From Schlegelella_A sp038231215 (lineage in GTDB: Bacteria > Pseudomonadota > Gammaproteobacteria > Burkholderiales > Burkholderiaceae_C): 64,000 nt of DNA. Shown one piece after another: positions 32,844 to 40,309 of this stretch; position 1 is the stretch's first letter, and each line of letters begins with the position of its first letter. The stretch covers positions 62,001 to 126,000 of the forward strand of contig JBBRLS010000003.1 in NCBI GenBank assembly GCA_038231215.1. The letters run 5' to 3'. Under the pieces are notes generated by a model. That model did no database searches, had not been told where the DNA came from, and saw only the letters and a list, made by a program, of their open reading frames with translations. Made by a program: the position numbers and the translations under genes.

Positions 32844-34180
32844 GACGCCGGCACCTCGACGTCGCGGATGTTGAGCCGTCGGCGCTTCCAGAACGCGAGG
32901 CTGCGGCCCGGGTTGCCGAGCGAGACCAGGAAGTAGAGCGCCTTGAGGGCGAAGATCGAAGGCCAGATCGGCGTCTTGCCGAAGATGTCGCCGGCAAGCA
33001 GCGAAATCAGCGCTTGCTTGACTCGGAACGGGCTCTGCTGCGCCATGAAGAACTCGCGCATGGTCGGGCTCGACACGCGAAAGATGAACCACGAGAACTC
33101 GCGCGGGCCGTGGCGCATGACCCGGTCGAAGAGACGCCGCGACGCCGCCGCCTGGCGCGGCCGGTCCAGCGTCGTCTCGACCACATCGGCACCGGCGAAG
33201 CCGCTCTGCATCGCGAGGTAGACGCCCGAAGAGAAGACCGGGTCGATGAAGGCGTAAGCGTCGCCGAGCAACAGATAGCGCTCGCCGCTGGCGATGCGGC
33301 TGCTGTACGAGTAGTTGCCGGTGGCATGCACCTCCGAGACGAGCTCGGCGCCGGCGAGGCGCTCGGCAAGCCCGGGGCAAAGCGCGATGGTGTCGCGAAA
33401 GAACTGGGGCAAGGGCTTGCCGCCGCGCGACTTGAGGTAGTAAGGCCAACAGACGGCGCCGATGCTGGTCGCGCCATCGGCGAGCGGAATGAGCCAGAAC
33501 CAGCCGTGGTCGAACCAGAAGATGGTGATGTTGCCTTCGAGCTTGCCGGGCAGCCGCTGCACGCCGGTGAAATGCGCATAAAGCGCAGAGCTGTTGTGCC
33601 TGGCGTTCTTTTCCTTGCAGCGAAACTGGTTGGCGAGCAAGGTGTCGCGACCTGACGCGTCGACGAGGAAGCGGCAGCGCCAGATCTTCTTCGCGCCGTC
33701 GTCGAGTTCGGCCTCGACCGTTGCGCCTTCGGCGTCGAACTCGACCTTGCGCACACGGCAGCCCTCGATCGCCCGCGCGCCCTTCTTCGCGGCGTTGCGG
33801 AAGAGCATCTCGTCGAGCTCGGAGCGCCGCACCTGCCATGCGTAGGGCATCGACTTGTCCCAGCCCTCGGCGAACTCGATCATCGCCTTGTGATCGTGGT
33901 CGGGCGAGACGAACTCGACGCCGAACTTGGCCATGCCGAAGCGCTCGACCTCGGCGCGCACGCCGAGCTTGTCGAACAGCGCGGCGTTGGCCGGCAGCAG
34001 CGACTCGCCGATGTGGAAACGCGGGTGGTGCGCCTTCTCGACCAGCATCACGTCGCGGCCGCGCTCGGCGAGCAGCGCCGCGATCGTCGAGCCGGCCGGG
34101 CCGCCGCCGACGACGAGAACGTCGCAATCGAATGGCGGCAAGTCGGCGCGGGTCGCGTAGGGCTCGGTCAGCGTGGGCAT
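32840..34180 (-). CDS. Flavin-dependent halogenase-like oxidoreductase
   Basis: A 446-residue FAD enzyme. The FAD motif is VLVVGGGPAGSTIA (about 22-35), then PRFHIGESLLP. WFWLIP at 227-232 is the WxWxIP signature of flavin-dependent halogenases, and Lys85 in MAKFGVEF lies where their catalytic lysine is expected. GDAYAFIDPVFSSGVYLAM completes FAD binding. Xanthomonadins are brominated aryl polyenes, so a halogenase here would suit the pathway. Related non-halogenating oxidoreductases share some motifs, so activity is inferred. It heads a four-gene minus-strand operon convergent to the main cluster. Confidence 0.82.
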   Translation of the reverse strand: MPTLTEPYATRADLPPFDCDVLVVGGGPAGSTIAALLAERGRDVMLVEKAHHPRFHIGESLLPANAALFDKLGVRAEVERFGMAKFGVEFVSPDHDHKAMIEFAEGWDKSMPYAWQVRRSELDEMLFRNAAKKGARAIEGCRVRKVEFDAEGATVEAELDDGAKKIWRCRFLVDASGRDTLLANQFRCKEKNARHNSSALYAHFTGVQRLPGKLEGNITIFWFDHGWFWLIPLADGATSIGAVCWPYYLKSRGGKPLPQFFRDTIALCPGLAERLAGAELVSEVHATGNYSYSSRIASGERYLLLGDAYAFIDPVFSSGVYLAMQSGFAGADVVETTLDRPRQAAASRRLFDRVMRHGPREFSWFIFRVSSPTMREFFMAQQSPFRVKQALISLLAGDIFGKTPIWPSIFALKALYFLVSLGNPGRSLAFWKRRRLNIRDVEVPAS

Positions 34181-34259
34181 GTCGGTTCTCGAGGGGGCGT
34201 TCGCGGCGAGTGGTCGCGCCTCGATCGCTGCCCGGATCAGGACCGGATTCTATCGACGC

Positions 34260-34421
34260 TCAGCGCCATAGCAGAGCGCGGAACTCGCGCAAGGCCTGGC
34301 AAGCCGTGCCGTACGCGGCGAGCCCCGGACGATGCTCGAACCGCAGGCCGAGGAGCCGGAGCGAGATCACCACACAGCGAACAGAGGGCGAGTCGAGCAT
34401 GCCGATCAGTTGCACGGCCAT
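34260..34421 (-). pseudogene. Glutathione S-transferase N-terminal fragment
   Basis: A 53-codon frame starting MAVQLIGMLDSPSVRCVVIS then LRLLGLRFEHRP, which closely follows the first beta-alpha-beta unit of GST proteins (QLIGMLDSPYVRRVAISLRLLGLPFEH in family memory). After RFEHRP the resemblance ends and a stop follows; nothing GST-like continues in other frames to 34200. I take it as a truncated relic, not a functional gene. Confidence 0.55.
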
Positions 34422-34449
34422 TCCTCGACTCGCCAGCGCGCCGGTGCCG

Positions 34450-34731
34450 CTATGGCCGGTCACCGCCAGCCGACTCGTACTCGAGGCCGCCGGTGAACGG
34501 AACGACGACGTTGTAGATCGCGCAGCCGATCACGACGCTGACGTAGCCCATCACCAGGTAGATGAGCGGAAAGATGATGATCATCCAGATCGGCATGCCG
34601 GCCTGGCCGGCGCCGAACATCGACGCGAGCAGAAAGATCGGAACGACGAAGATGAGCGAGGTGACGGCCATCATCACGGCGACGACCTTGGCGTTCTGAT
34701 GCGGTGAGAAACGGGCGATTTGTTGTTTCAT
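34450..34731 (-). CDS. Conserved small membrane protein
   Basis: A 93-residue protein starting MKQQIARFSPHQNAKVVAV, with two hydrophobic helices (VMMAVTSLIFVVPIFLLASMF and WMIIIFPLIYLVMGYVSVVIG) and a C-terminal GGLEYE. I recall similar short proteins with the SPHQNAKV start across betaproteobacteria, all uncharacterised. It is monocistronic, between the GST fragment and livF. Confidence 0.78.
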   Translation of the reverse strand: MKQQIARFSPHQNAKVVAVMMAVTSLIFVVPIFLLASMFGAGQAGMPIWMIIIFPLIYLVMGYVSVVIGCAIYNVVVPFTGGLEYESAGGDRP

Positions 34732-34821
34732 GACGAGGCGCCTCCTTCGCGCCGGCTTGCACTGTCGTCAGATGCGGACGACAGGTCAAGGCCCTTCGCG
34801 GCCTCGTTTGCAAGCCGAGGC

Positions 34822-35568
34822 TCACTCGCCCAGGTAGGCGGCCCGGACCTTGGGGTCGGCGAGCAGTTGCTTGGCGTCACCGGTCATGGTCACCTCGCCG
34901 GAATCCATGACGTAGCCGCGCGACGCGAGCTGCAGGGCGCGGCTGGCGTTCTGTTCGACGAGCAGGATCGTCGTGCCTTGCTGGTGGATGTCGTTGACCA
35001 CCTCGAAGATCTTGTCGACCATGATCGGAGACAGTCCCATCGACGGCTCGTCGAGGAGCAGCACCTTGGGCCGCGCCATGAGGGCCCGGCCCATCGCCAG
35101 CATCTGCTGCTCGCCGCCACTCATCGTTCCGGCGAGCTGGTTGCGACGCTCCTTCAGGCGCGGGAAGATGCCGAACACCTTGTCGATGTCGGCGGCAATC
35201 TCCTTGACGTCGTTGCGCACGAAGGCGCCCATCTGCAGGTTCTCGGTGATCGTCATGCGGGAGAAGACGCCGCGTCCCTCCGGCACCATGACGAGGCCCC
35301 GCTCGACGAGCTGCCACGGCCCTTGGCCGCGCGTGCTCCGACCCATGAATTCGATCTCGCCGCCGGCTGAAGGCTGGGTTCCCGTGACGGCCTTCAGCGT
35401 CGTCGTCTTGCCGGCGCCATTGGCGCCGATCAGGCTCACCAGCTCGCCCTCAATGACCTCGAAGGACACGCCCTTCACTGCCTGAATGCCGCCGTAGGCG
35501 ACGCGCAGATTAGTGACGCGCAGAAGCGCCTTGCCGGAGGAAGAGAACGCGGCAGGTGCGGTCGCCAT
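34822..35568 (-). CDS. livF: Branched-chain amino acid ABC transporter, ATPase LivF
   Basis: A 248-residue ATPase with Walker A GANGAGKTTT, signature MSGGEQQMLAMGRALM and Walker B LLLDEPSMGLSP, ending with the short LivF-type C-terminus (AAYLGE). With LivG it powers the LivHM permease. The ATG at 35568 has GGAG about 9 nt upstream and avoids overlap with livG; the longer frame from 35598 is less likely. Last gene of livHMGF; no periplasmic binding-protein gene is in the window. Confidence 0.94.
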   Translation of the reverse strand: MATAPAAFSSSGKALLRVTNLRVAYGGIQAVKGVSFEVIEGELVSLIGANGAGKTTTLKAVTGTQPSAGGEIEFMGRSTRGQGPWQLVERGLVMVPEGRGVFSRMTITENLQMGAFVRNDVKEIAADIDKVFGIFPRLKERRNQLAGTMSGGEQQMLAMGRALMARPKVLLLDEPSMGLSPIMVDKIFEVVNDIHQQGTTILLVEQNASRALQLASRGYVMDSGEVTMTGDAKQLLADPKVRAAYLGE

Positions 35569-35584
35569 GGGTCGCTCCGTGGAG

Positions 35585-36376
35585 TCAGTGCGCGGCATGG
35601 TCGGCGCCGAGATAGGCTTCGATCACCTTGGCGTTGCTCTGCACCTCGGCGGGCGTGCCTTCGGCGATCTGCTTGCCGTAGTCGAGCACGGTGACGCGGT
35701 CGCACAGACCCATGACGAGCTTCACGTCGTGCTCGATCAGGAGGATGGTGCTGCCGTCCTTGCGGATGCGGTCGATCAGCTCGCGCAAGGTCACCTTCTC
35801 GGTCGAGTTCATACCGGCAGCCGGCTCGTCGAGGGCGATCAGCTTCGGGTCGGTGGCCAGCGCGCGCGCCACTTCGAGACGGCGCTGGTCGCCATAGCTC
35901 AGCGTGCGCGCCTTGTATTCGGCAAAGCCGCCGATGCCGACGTAGTCGAGCAGCTCCTGGGCGCGCTTGGCGATCGCCGCCTCTTCGCGCTTGAAGCCCG
36001 GCGTGCGGAACACCGCGCCGATCAGCCCCGAATGCGTTCGCACGTGCCGGCCGACCATCACGTTCTCGAGCGCCGTCATGTCGGAGAACAGGCGGATGTT
36101 CTGGAACGTGCGCGCGATGCCCGATTTGGCGACCTCGTGCACAGCGCTCGGCCGGTAAGGCTTGCCGCCCAGCTCGAAGGTGCCGGAGTCCGGCGTGTAG
36201 AGGCCGGTCAGGACGTTGAAGAAGGTCGTCTTGCCGGCGCCGTTGGGGCCGATCAGGCCGTAGACCTGGCCCTTATGGATCGTGATGCCGACGTCGGACA
36301 GCGCCTGCAGGCCGCCGAAGCGCTTCGACACGCCGCCGACCTTGAGCACAGGCACCGCCTCCATGACCTCAGGCAT
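35585..36376 (-). CDS. livG: Branched-chain amino acid ABC transporter, ATPase LivG
   Basis: A 263-residue ATPase with Walker A GPNGAGKTTFF, the LivG-type extra insertion between Walker A and signature (GLIGAVFRTPGFKREEAAIAKRA), signature LSYGDQRRLEVARAL, Walker B LIALDEPAAGMN and a LivG-like tail (VIEAYLGADHAAH). Its start overlaps the livM stop by 8 bp. Confidence 0.94.
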   Translation of the reverse strand: MPEVMEAVPVLKVGGVSKRFGGLQALSDVGITIHKGQVYGLIGPNGAGKTTFFNVLTGLYTPDSGTFELGGKPYRPSAVHEVAKSGIARTFQNIRLFSDMTALENVMVGRHVRTHSGLIGAVFRTPGFKREEAAIAKRAQELLDYVGIGGFAEYKARTLSYGDQRRLEVARALATDPKLIALDEPAAGMNSTEKVTLRELIDRIRKDGSTILLIEHDVKLVMGLCDRVTVLDYGKQIAEGTPAEVQSNAKVIEAYLGADHAAH

Positions 36377-37559
36377 GTCGCGTCCCGCTCGGGTGCATCT
36401 CGTTGGTGACCTCGCTCACGTCCGGCCCGACCGGCTGCGGCACCGACGGGTCGTCCGGAGTCTTCGGCAGGTTCGGCGACGGTGCCAGCTTGCCATGCTC
36501 GGGCGAAGGCCACAGGCCGCGCGGCCGCGACAGCATGATGCCGATCATGGCCAGCGCGACCAGTAGCTGGCGCAGGATCGAGGCGTCGAGCCGGCCGCCG
36601 GTCATGTTCTGCAGCGGGCTGGCGACGTAGCGCAGCACCTCGGGGAGCGCCGCCAGCATGAGCGCGCCGACGATCACACCGGGCAGATGGCCGATGCCGC
36701 CGAGCACGACCATGGCGACGATCATGATCGATTCCTGCAGGCTGAACGACTCCGGCGAGATGAAGCCCTGGAAGCTGGCGAACATCGTGCCCGAGACTCC
36801 CCCGAAGGTGGCGCCCATGCCGAAGGCGAGCAGCTTAAGGTTGCGGGTGTTGATGCCCATCGCCTTGGCCGCGATCTCGTCTTCGCGGATCGCCATCCAG
36901 GCGCGGCCGATGCGGCTGCGCTCGAGCCGATAGCAGATGATGACGGCGAAGATGACGAGGAGCAGGAACAGGAAGTAGTAGTTGGTCACCTTCGGCCACT
37001 CGAGGCCGAAGAAGTGCTGCGTCTTGCCGAGCGAATAGCCGAAGATCGAGATCTCGTCGATGCCGGTGATGCCCTTGGGACCGTTCGTGATGTTGACCGG
37101 CGCGTCGAGATTGTTCAAGAACACGCGCACGATCTCGCCGAAGCCGAGCGTGACGATGGCGAGGTAGTCGCCACGCAGCTTGAGCGTCGGCGCACCGAGC
37201 AACACGCCGGCCGCCCCGGCGACGACCGCGCCGAGCGGGATGACGATCCACCACGGCGTGTGCAGGCCGTTTGGGAACATGGCAGCGATCGCCGGGAATG
37301 TTTCGGTGAGCTGCGGTGAGGCGAGCAGACCCAGCATGTAGGCGCCGACGGCGTAGAAGGCGACGTAGCCGAGGTCGAGCAGGCCGGCGTAGCCGACGAC
37401 GATGTTGAGGCCGAGCGCCAGCAGCACATAGAGCAGCGCGATGTCGATGATGCGCACCCAGGCGTTGCCCGCCATCTGCACGAAGAACGGCAGGGCGATC
37501 AGCACGATCGCCGCGATGACGAAGGCGGCGAGCTTGTTGCGGCGGATCGTTTCGTTCAT
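36369..37559 (-). CDS. livM: Branched-chain amino acid ABC transporter, permease LivM
   Basis: A 396-residue inner-membrane permease with about nine hydrophobic helices and the LivM signatures LNIVVGYAGLLDLGYVAFYAVG, LRGDYLAIVTLGFGEIVRV, the cytoplasmic EAA-like loop (RAWMAIREDEIAAKAMGIN) and LGGIGHLPGVIVGALML. The C-terminal 50 residues are a hydrophilic extension rich in Pro and Asp. The gene follows livH after 13 bp. Confidence 0.94.
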   Translation of the reverse strand: MNETIRRNKLAAFVIAAIVLIALPFFVQMAGNAWVRIIDIALLYVLLALGLNIVVGYAGLLDLGYVAFYAVGAYMLGLLASPQLTETFPAIAAMFPNGLHTPWWIVIPLGAVVAGAAGVLLGAPTLKLRGDYLAIVTLGFGEIVRVFLNNLDAPVNITNGPKGITGIDEISIFGYSLGKTQHFFGLEWPKVTNYYFLFLLLVIFAVIICYRLERSRIGRAWMAIREDEIAAKAMGINTRNLKLLAFGMGATFGGVSGTMFASFQGFISPESFSLQESIMIVAMVVLGGIGHLPGVIVGALMLAALPEVLRYVASPLQNMTGGRLDASILRQLLVALAMIGIMLSRPRGLWPSPEHGKLAPSPNLPKTPDDPSVPQPVGPDVSEVTNEMHPSGTRHA

Positions 37560-37572
37560 GGCGAGTCGCGGC

Positions 37573-38496
37573 TCAGGCGCGGTCTGCGACGCGCTCGCCG
37601 AGCAGGCCCTGCGGTCGCAGCGTCAGGACCAGGATAAGGACGATGAAGGCGAAGATGTCCTGGTAGTGGCTGCCGAGAACGCCGCCGGTGAGATCGCCGA
37701 TGTAGCCGGCGCCGAGCGATTCGATGAGGCCAAGCAGCACGCCGCCGACCATCGCCCCGGCGAGGTTGCCGATGCCGCCGAAGACCGCCGCGGTGAAGGC
37801 CTTGAGGCCCGGCAAGAAGCCCATCGCGTGCTGCACCGAGCCGTAGTTGGCCGCGTACATCACGCCGGCCAGCGCCGCCAGCGCGGCACCGATGACGAAG
37901 GTCGCCGAGATCACCGTGTCCGGGCGCACGCCCATCAGCGCGGCGACGCGCGGGTTCTCGGCCGTGGCACGCATCGCGCGGCCGAGCTTGGTGCGGTTGA
38001 CGAGATACATCAGGCCGCTGAGGGTGATCGCGGTCGTGACGAGGATCAGGATCTGGATAGTGTTGATGACGGCGCCGCCGATCACGAAGGGCTCGCTCGG
38101 CAACAGGATCGGGAAGGACTTGTAGTTCGGCTTCCAGATGATCATCGCCAGCGTCTGCAGGAGCAGGCTCATGCCCATGGCGGTGATGAGCGGCGCCAGA
38201 CGCGGCGCGTTGCGCAGGGGCCGGTAGGCGATCTTCTCGATCGCGAAGTTGAGCGCCGAGCAGACGATCACCGCGGCGATCAGGCCGATCAGCAGCAGAA
38301 GCCAGCCCGGCAGGCCGAGCCCGGCGAGCACGGTGACGACGGTCCAGCTCGTCATCGCACCGACCATCAACACCTCGCCATGCGCGAAGTTGATGAGATT
38401 GATGATGCCGTAGACCATCGTGTAGCCGAGGGCGACCAGCGCGTAGACGCTGCCGAGCACGAGGCCGTTGATGATCTGCTGGATGAAGGTTTCCAT
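37573..38496 (-). CDS. livH: Branched-chain amino acid ABC transporter, permease LivH
   Basis: A 307-residue permease. The METFIQQIINGLVLGSVYALVALG start is the LivH signature, followed by YGIINLINFAHGEVLMVGAM, an EAA-type loop (LGRAMRATAENPRVAALMGV) and AAVFGGIGNLAGAMVGGVLLG. I chose the ATG at 38496 for this N-terminus. First gene of livHMGF, divergent from nothing and tandem to rarA upstream. Confidence 0.94.
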   Translation of the reverse strand: METFIQQIINGLVLGSVYALVALGYTMVYGIINLINFAHGEVLMVGAMTSWTVVTVLAGLGLPGWLLLLIGLIAAVIVCSALNFAIEKIAYRPLRNAPRLAPLITAMGMSLLLQTLAMIIWKPNYKSFPILLPSEPFVIGGAVINTIQILILVTTAITLSGLMYLVNRTKLGRAMRATAENPRVAALMGVRPDTVISATFVIGAALAALAGVMYAANYGSVQHAMGFLPGLKAFTAAVFGGIGNLAGAMVGGVLLGLIESLGAGYIGDLTGGVLGSHYQDIFAFIVLILVLTLRPQGLLGERVADRA

Positions 38497-38589
38497 GGAC
38501 GGGCCGTCAAGCCTCCCCCGTGAGCTGCCCGACTCTAGTAGCAAAACCTCGGCCAGGGTGTTGGGGTACAGCCTGAGAGACGAAACCTC

Positions 38590-39906
38590 TCAACCCGGCT
38601 TGTTCGCGGCGTCGTTGAGGGCGCGCAGCTCGGTCAGCCGGTCGCCGATGCGGATCTCCAGGCCGCGCGGCACCGGCTCGTAGAAGCGGGGTGGATCGAG
38701 GTCGTCGGGCCAGTAGCGCTCGCCCGCCGCGAAGCCGCCCGCCTCGTCGTGGGCGTAGCGATAGCCCTTGCCGTAGTCGAGGTCCTTCGTCAGGGCGGTC
38801 GGCGCATTGCGCAGGCGCAAGGGCACCGGGCGGGTGCGGTCGGCCTTGACGAAGGCTCGCGCCGCGTTCCAGGCGGCGTAGACGGCGTTGCTCTTGGGCG
38901 CCATCGCCAGGTAGACGACGGCCTCGGCCAAAGCGAGTTCGCCTTCGGGCGAGCCGAGCCGCTCGTAGGTCTCGGCGGCGTCGAGCGCAAGGCCCAATGC
39001 CCGCGGGTCGGCCAGGCCGATGTCCTCGCTCGCCATGCGCACCAGGCGGCGCGCCGCGTAACGCGGGTCGACGCCGCCGTCGATCATGCGCACGAACCAG
39101 TAGAGCGACGCGTCCGGGTCGCTGCCGCGCACCGCCTTGTGCAGCGCCGAGATGGTGTCGTAGAACTGCTCGCCGCCCTTGTCGTAGCGGCGCAGCTGCT
39201 CGCCGAGGGTCTGCTCGAGCAGGCGTTCGTCGATCTCTGGAACGTCGCGCGCCGTGACGACCAGGTTCTCGTAGGCGTTGAGCAGGCGCCGCGCGTCACC
39301 GTCGGCGTAGGCGATGAGTCGGGTCGACGCGGCCTCGGTCATGAGCGGCGCCGCGAGCAGTGCGCGAGCACGCGCCAGCAGGACGGCGAGATCGGCGTCG
39401 GCCAGGCTCTTCAGCACGTGCACGGTGGCCCGCGACAGCAGGGCCGAGTTGACCTCGAACGAGGGGTTCTCGGTGGTCGCGCCGATGAAGGTCAGGAGGC
39501 CCGACTCGACGTGCGGCAGGAAGGCGTCCTGCTGGCTCTTGTTGAAGCGATGCACCTCGTCGACGAAGACCACGGTGCGCCGCCCTTGCGCCTGCGCAGC
39601 GAGCGCGCGCTCGACCGCCTCTCGGATGTCCTTGACGCCACCGAGCACCGCCGACATGGCAATGAACTGGGCATCGAAGGCGTCGGCCATGAGTCGCGCG
39701 AGCGTCGTCTTGCCGGTCCCCGGCGGGCCCCACAGGATCATCGAGTGCAGCCGCCCGGACTCGAAGGCGACACGCAGCGGCTTGCCCGGACCGAGCAGGT
39801 GCTGCTGGCCGATCACTTCGTCGAGCGACTTCGGACGCAGGCGCTCAGCGAGCGGCGCGGCGCCCGAGGCATCGGCGAACGGAAGGTCGAGGGAAGTCGG
39901 CAGCAC
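38590..39906 (-). CDS. rarA: Replication-associated recombination protein A (AAA+ ATPase)
   Basis: A 438-residue RarA/MgsA ATPase that acts at stalled replication forks. Motifs: AERLRPKSLDEVIGQQHLLG, Walker A GPPGTGKTTLARL, Walker B VVFVDEVHRFNKSQQDAFLP, sensor 1 GATTENPSFEVN and the C-terminal MgsA domain (LYWFVRMIDGGVDPRYAARRLVRMASEDIGLADP). In many proteobacteria it follows lolA directly; here the lolA-rarA junction has been opened by the ACP-ketosynthase pair on the opposite strand. Confidence 0.96.
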   Translation of the reverse strand: MLPTSLDLPFADASGAAPLAERLRPKSLDEVIGQQHLLGPGKPLRVAFESGRLHSMILWGPPGTGKTTLARLMADAFDAQFIAMSAVLGGVKDIREAVERALAAQAQGRRTVVFVDEVHRFNKSQQDAFLPHVESGLLTFIGATTENPSFEVNSALLSRATVHVLKSLADADLAVLLARARALLAAPLMTEAASTRLIAYADGDARRLLNAYENLVVTARDVPEIDERLLEQTLGEQLRRYDKGGEQFYDTISALHKAVRGSDPDASLYWFVRMIDGGVDPRYAARRLVRMASEDIGLADPRALGLALDAAETYERLGSPEGELALAEAVVYLAMAPKSNAVYAAWNAARAFVKADRTRPVPLRLRNAPTALTKDLDYGKGYRYAHDEAGGFAAGERYWPDDLDPPRFYEPVPRGLEIRIGDRLTELRALNDAANKPG

Positions 39907-40033
39907 GGATCAGGGCTCGAGCAACGCGAGGCTCGCGGGGCGGTCGATTCTGCCTGCGCCGCCCGGGCCCCTTCGACACGGGGCGCGGCCCCAACATAAG
40001 ATGGGGGCTCGCCCAGCTCGTCCCCTCCTCCGC

Positions 40034-40309
40034 ATGAATCGTCCCACCTTCGATGCCATCTCGTCCGTGCTCGTCGACAAGTTCGAGGTCGACGCCGAAA
40101 AGATCTATCCCGAGACGACCCTCGAGCAGATCGGCCTCGACTCGCTGGCGCTCATGGAGTTCGTGTTCGCCGTGGAAGACCGCTTCGACGTGCGCATCCC
40201 CGAAGACAAGCTCGATCCGCGGCAGGCCGGCGTGACGCTGCAGCACCTCGCGGAGCTGCTGGACGAGTCGATGGCCGCCAAGCCGAGGAGCGATGCCCCT
40301 GTCGCCTAG
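40034..40309 (+). CDS. Acyl carrier protein paired with a ketosynthase
   Basis: A 91-residue carrier protein with the phosphopantetheine serine in GLDSLALMEFVFAVED. The early part (ISSVLVDKFEVDAEKIYPETTLEQI) is ACP-like. It overlaps the ketosynthase gene by 17 bp, so the two are co-translated. It is distinct from the ACP at 20429 and most likely the second ACP of the polyene pathway. Confidence 0.9.
   Translation: MNRPTFDAISSVLVDKFEVDAEKIYPETTLEQIGLDSLALMEFVFAVEDRFDVRIPEDKLDPRQAGVTLQHLAELLDESMAAKPRSDAPVA

Noticed and set aside
34822..38496. livHMGF as an unusual system because no binding-protein gene adjoins it
   Set aside because: Liv operons without an adjacent binding-protein gene are common; the receptor gene can lie elsewhere.
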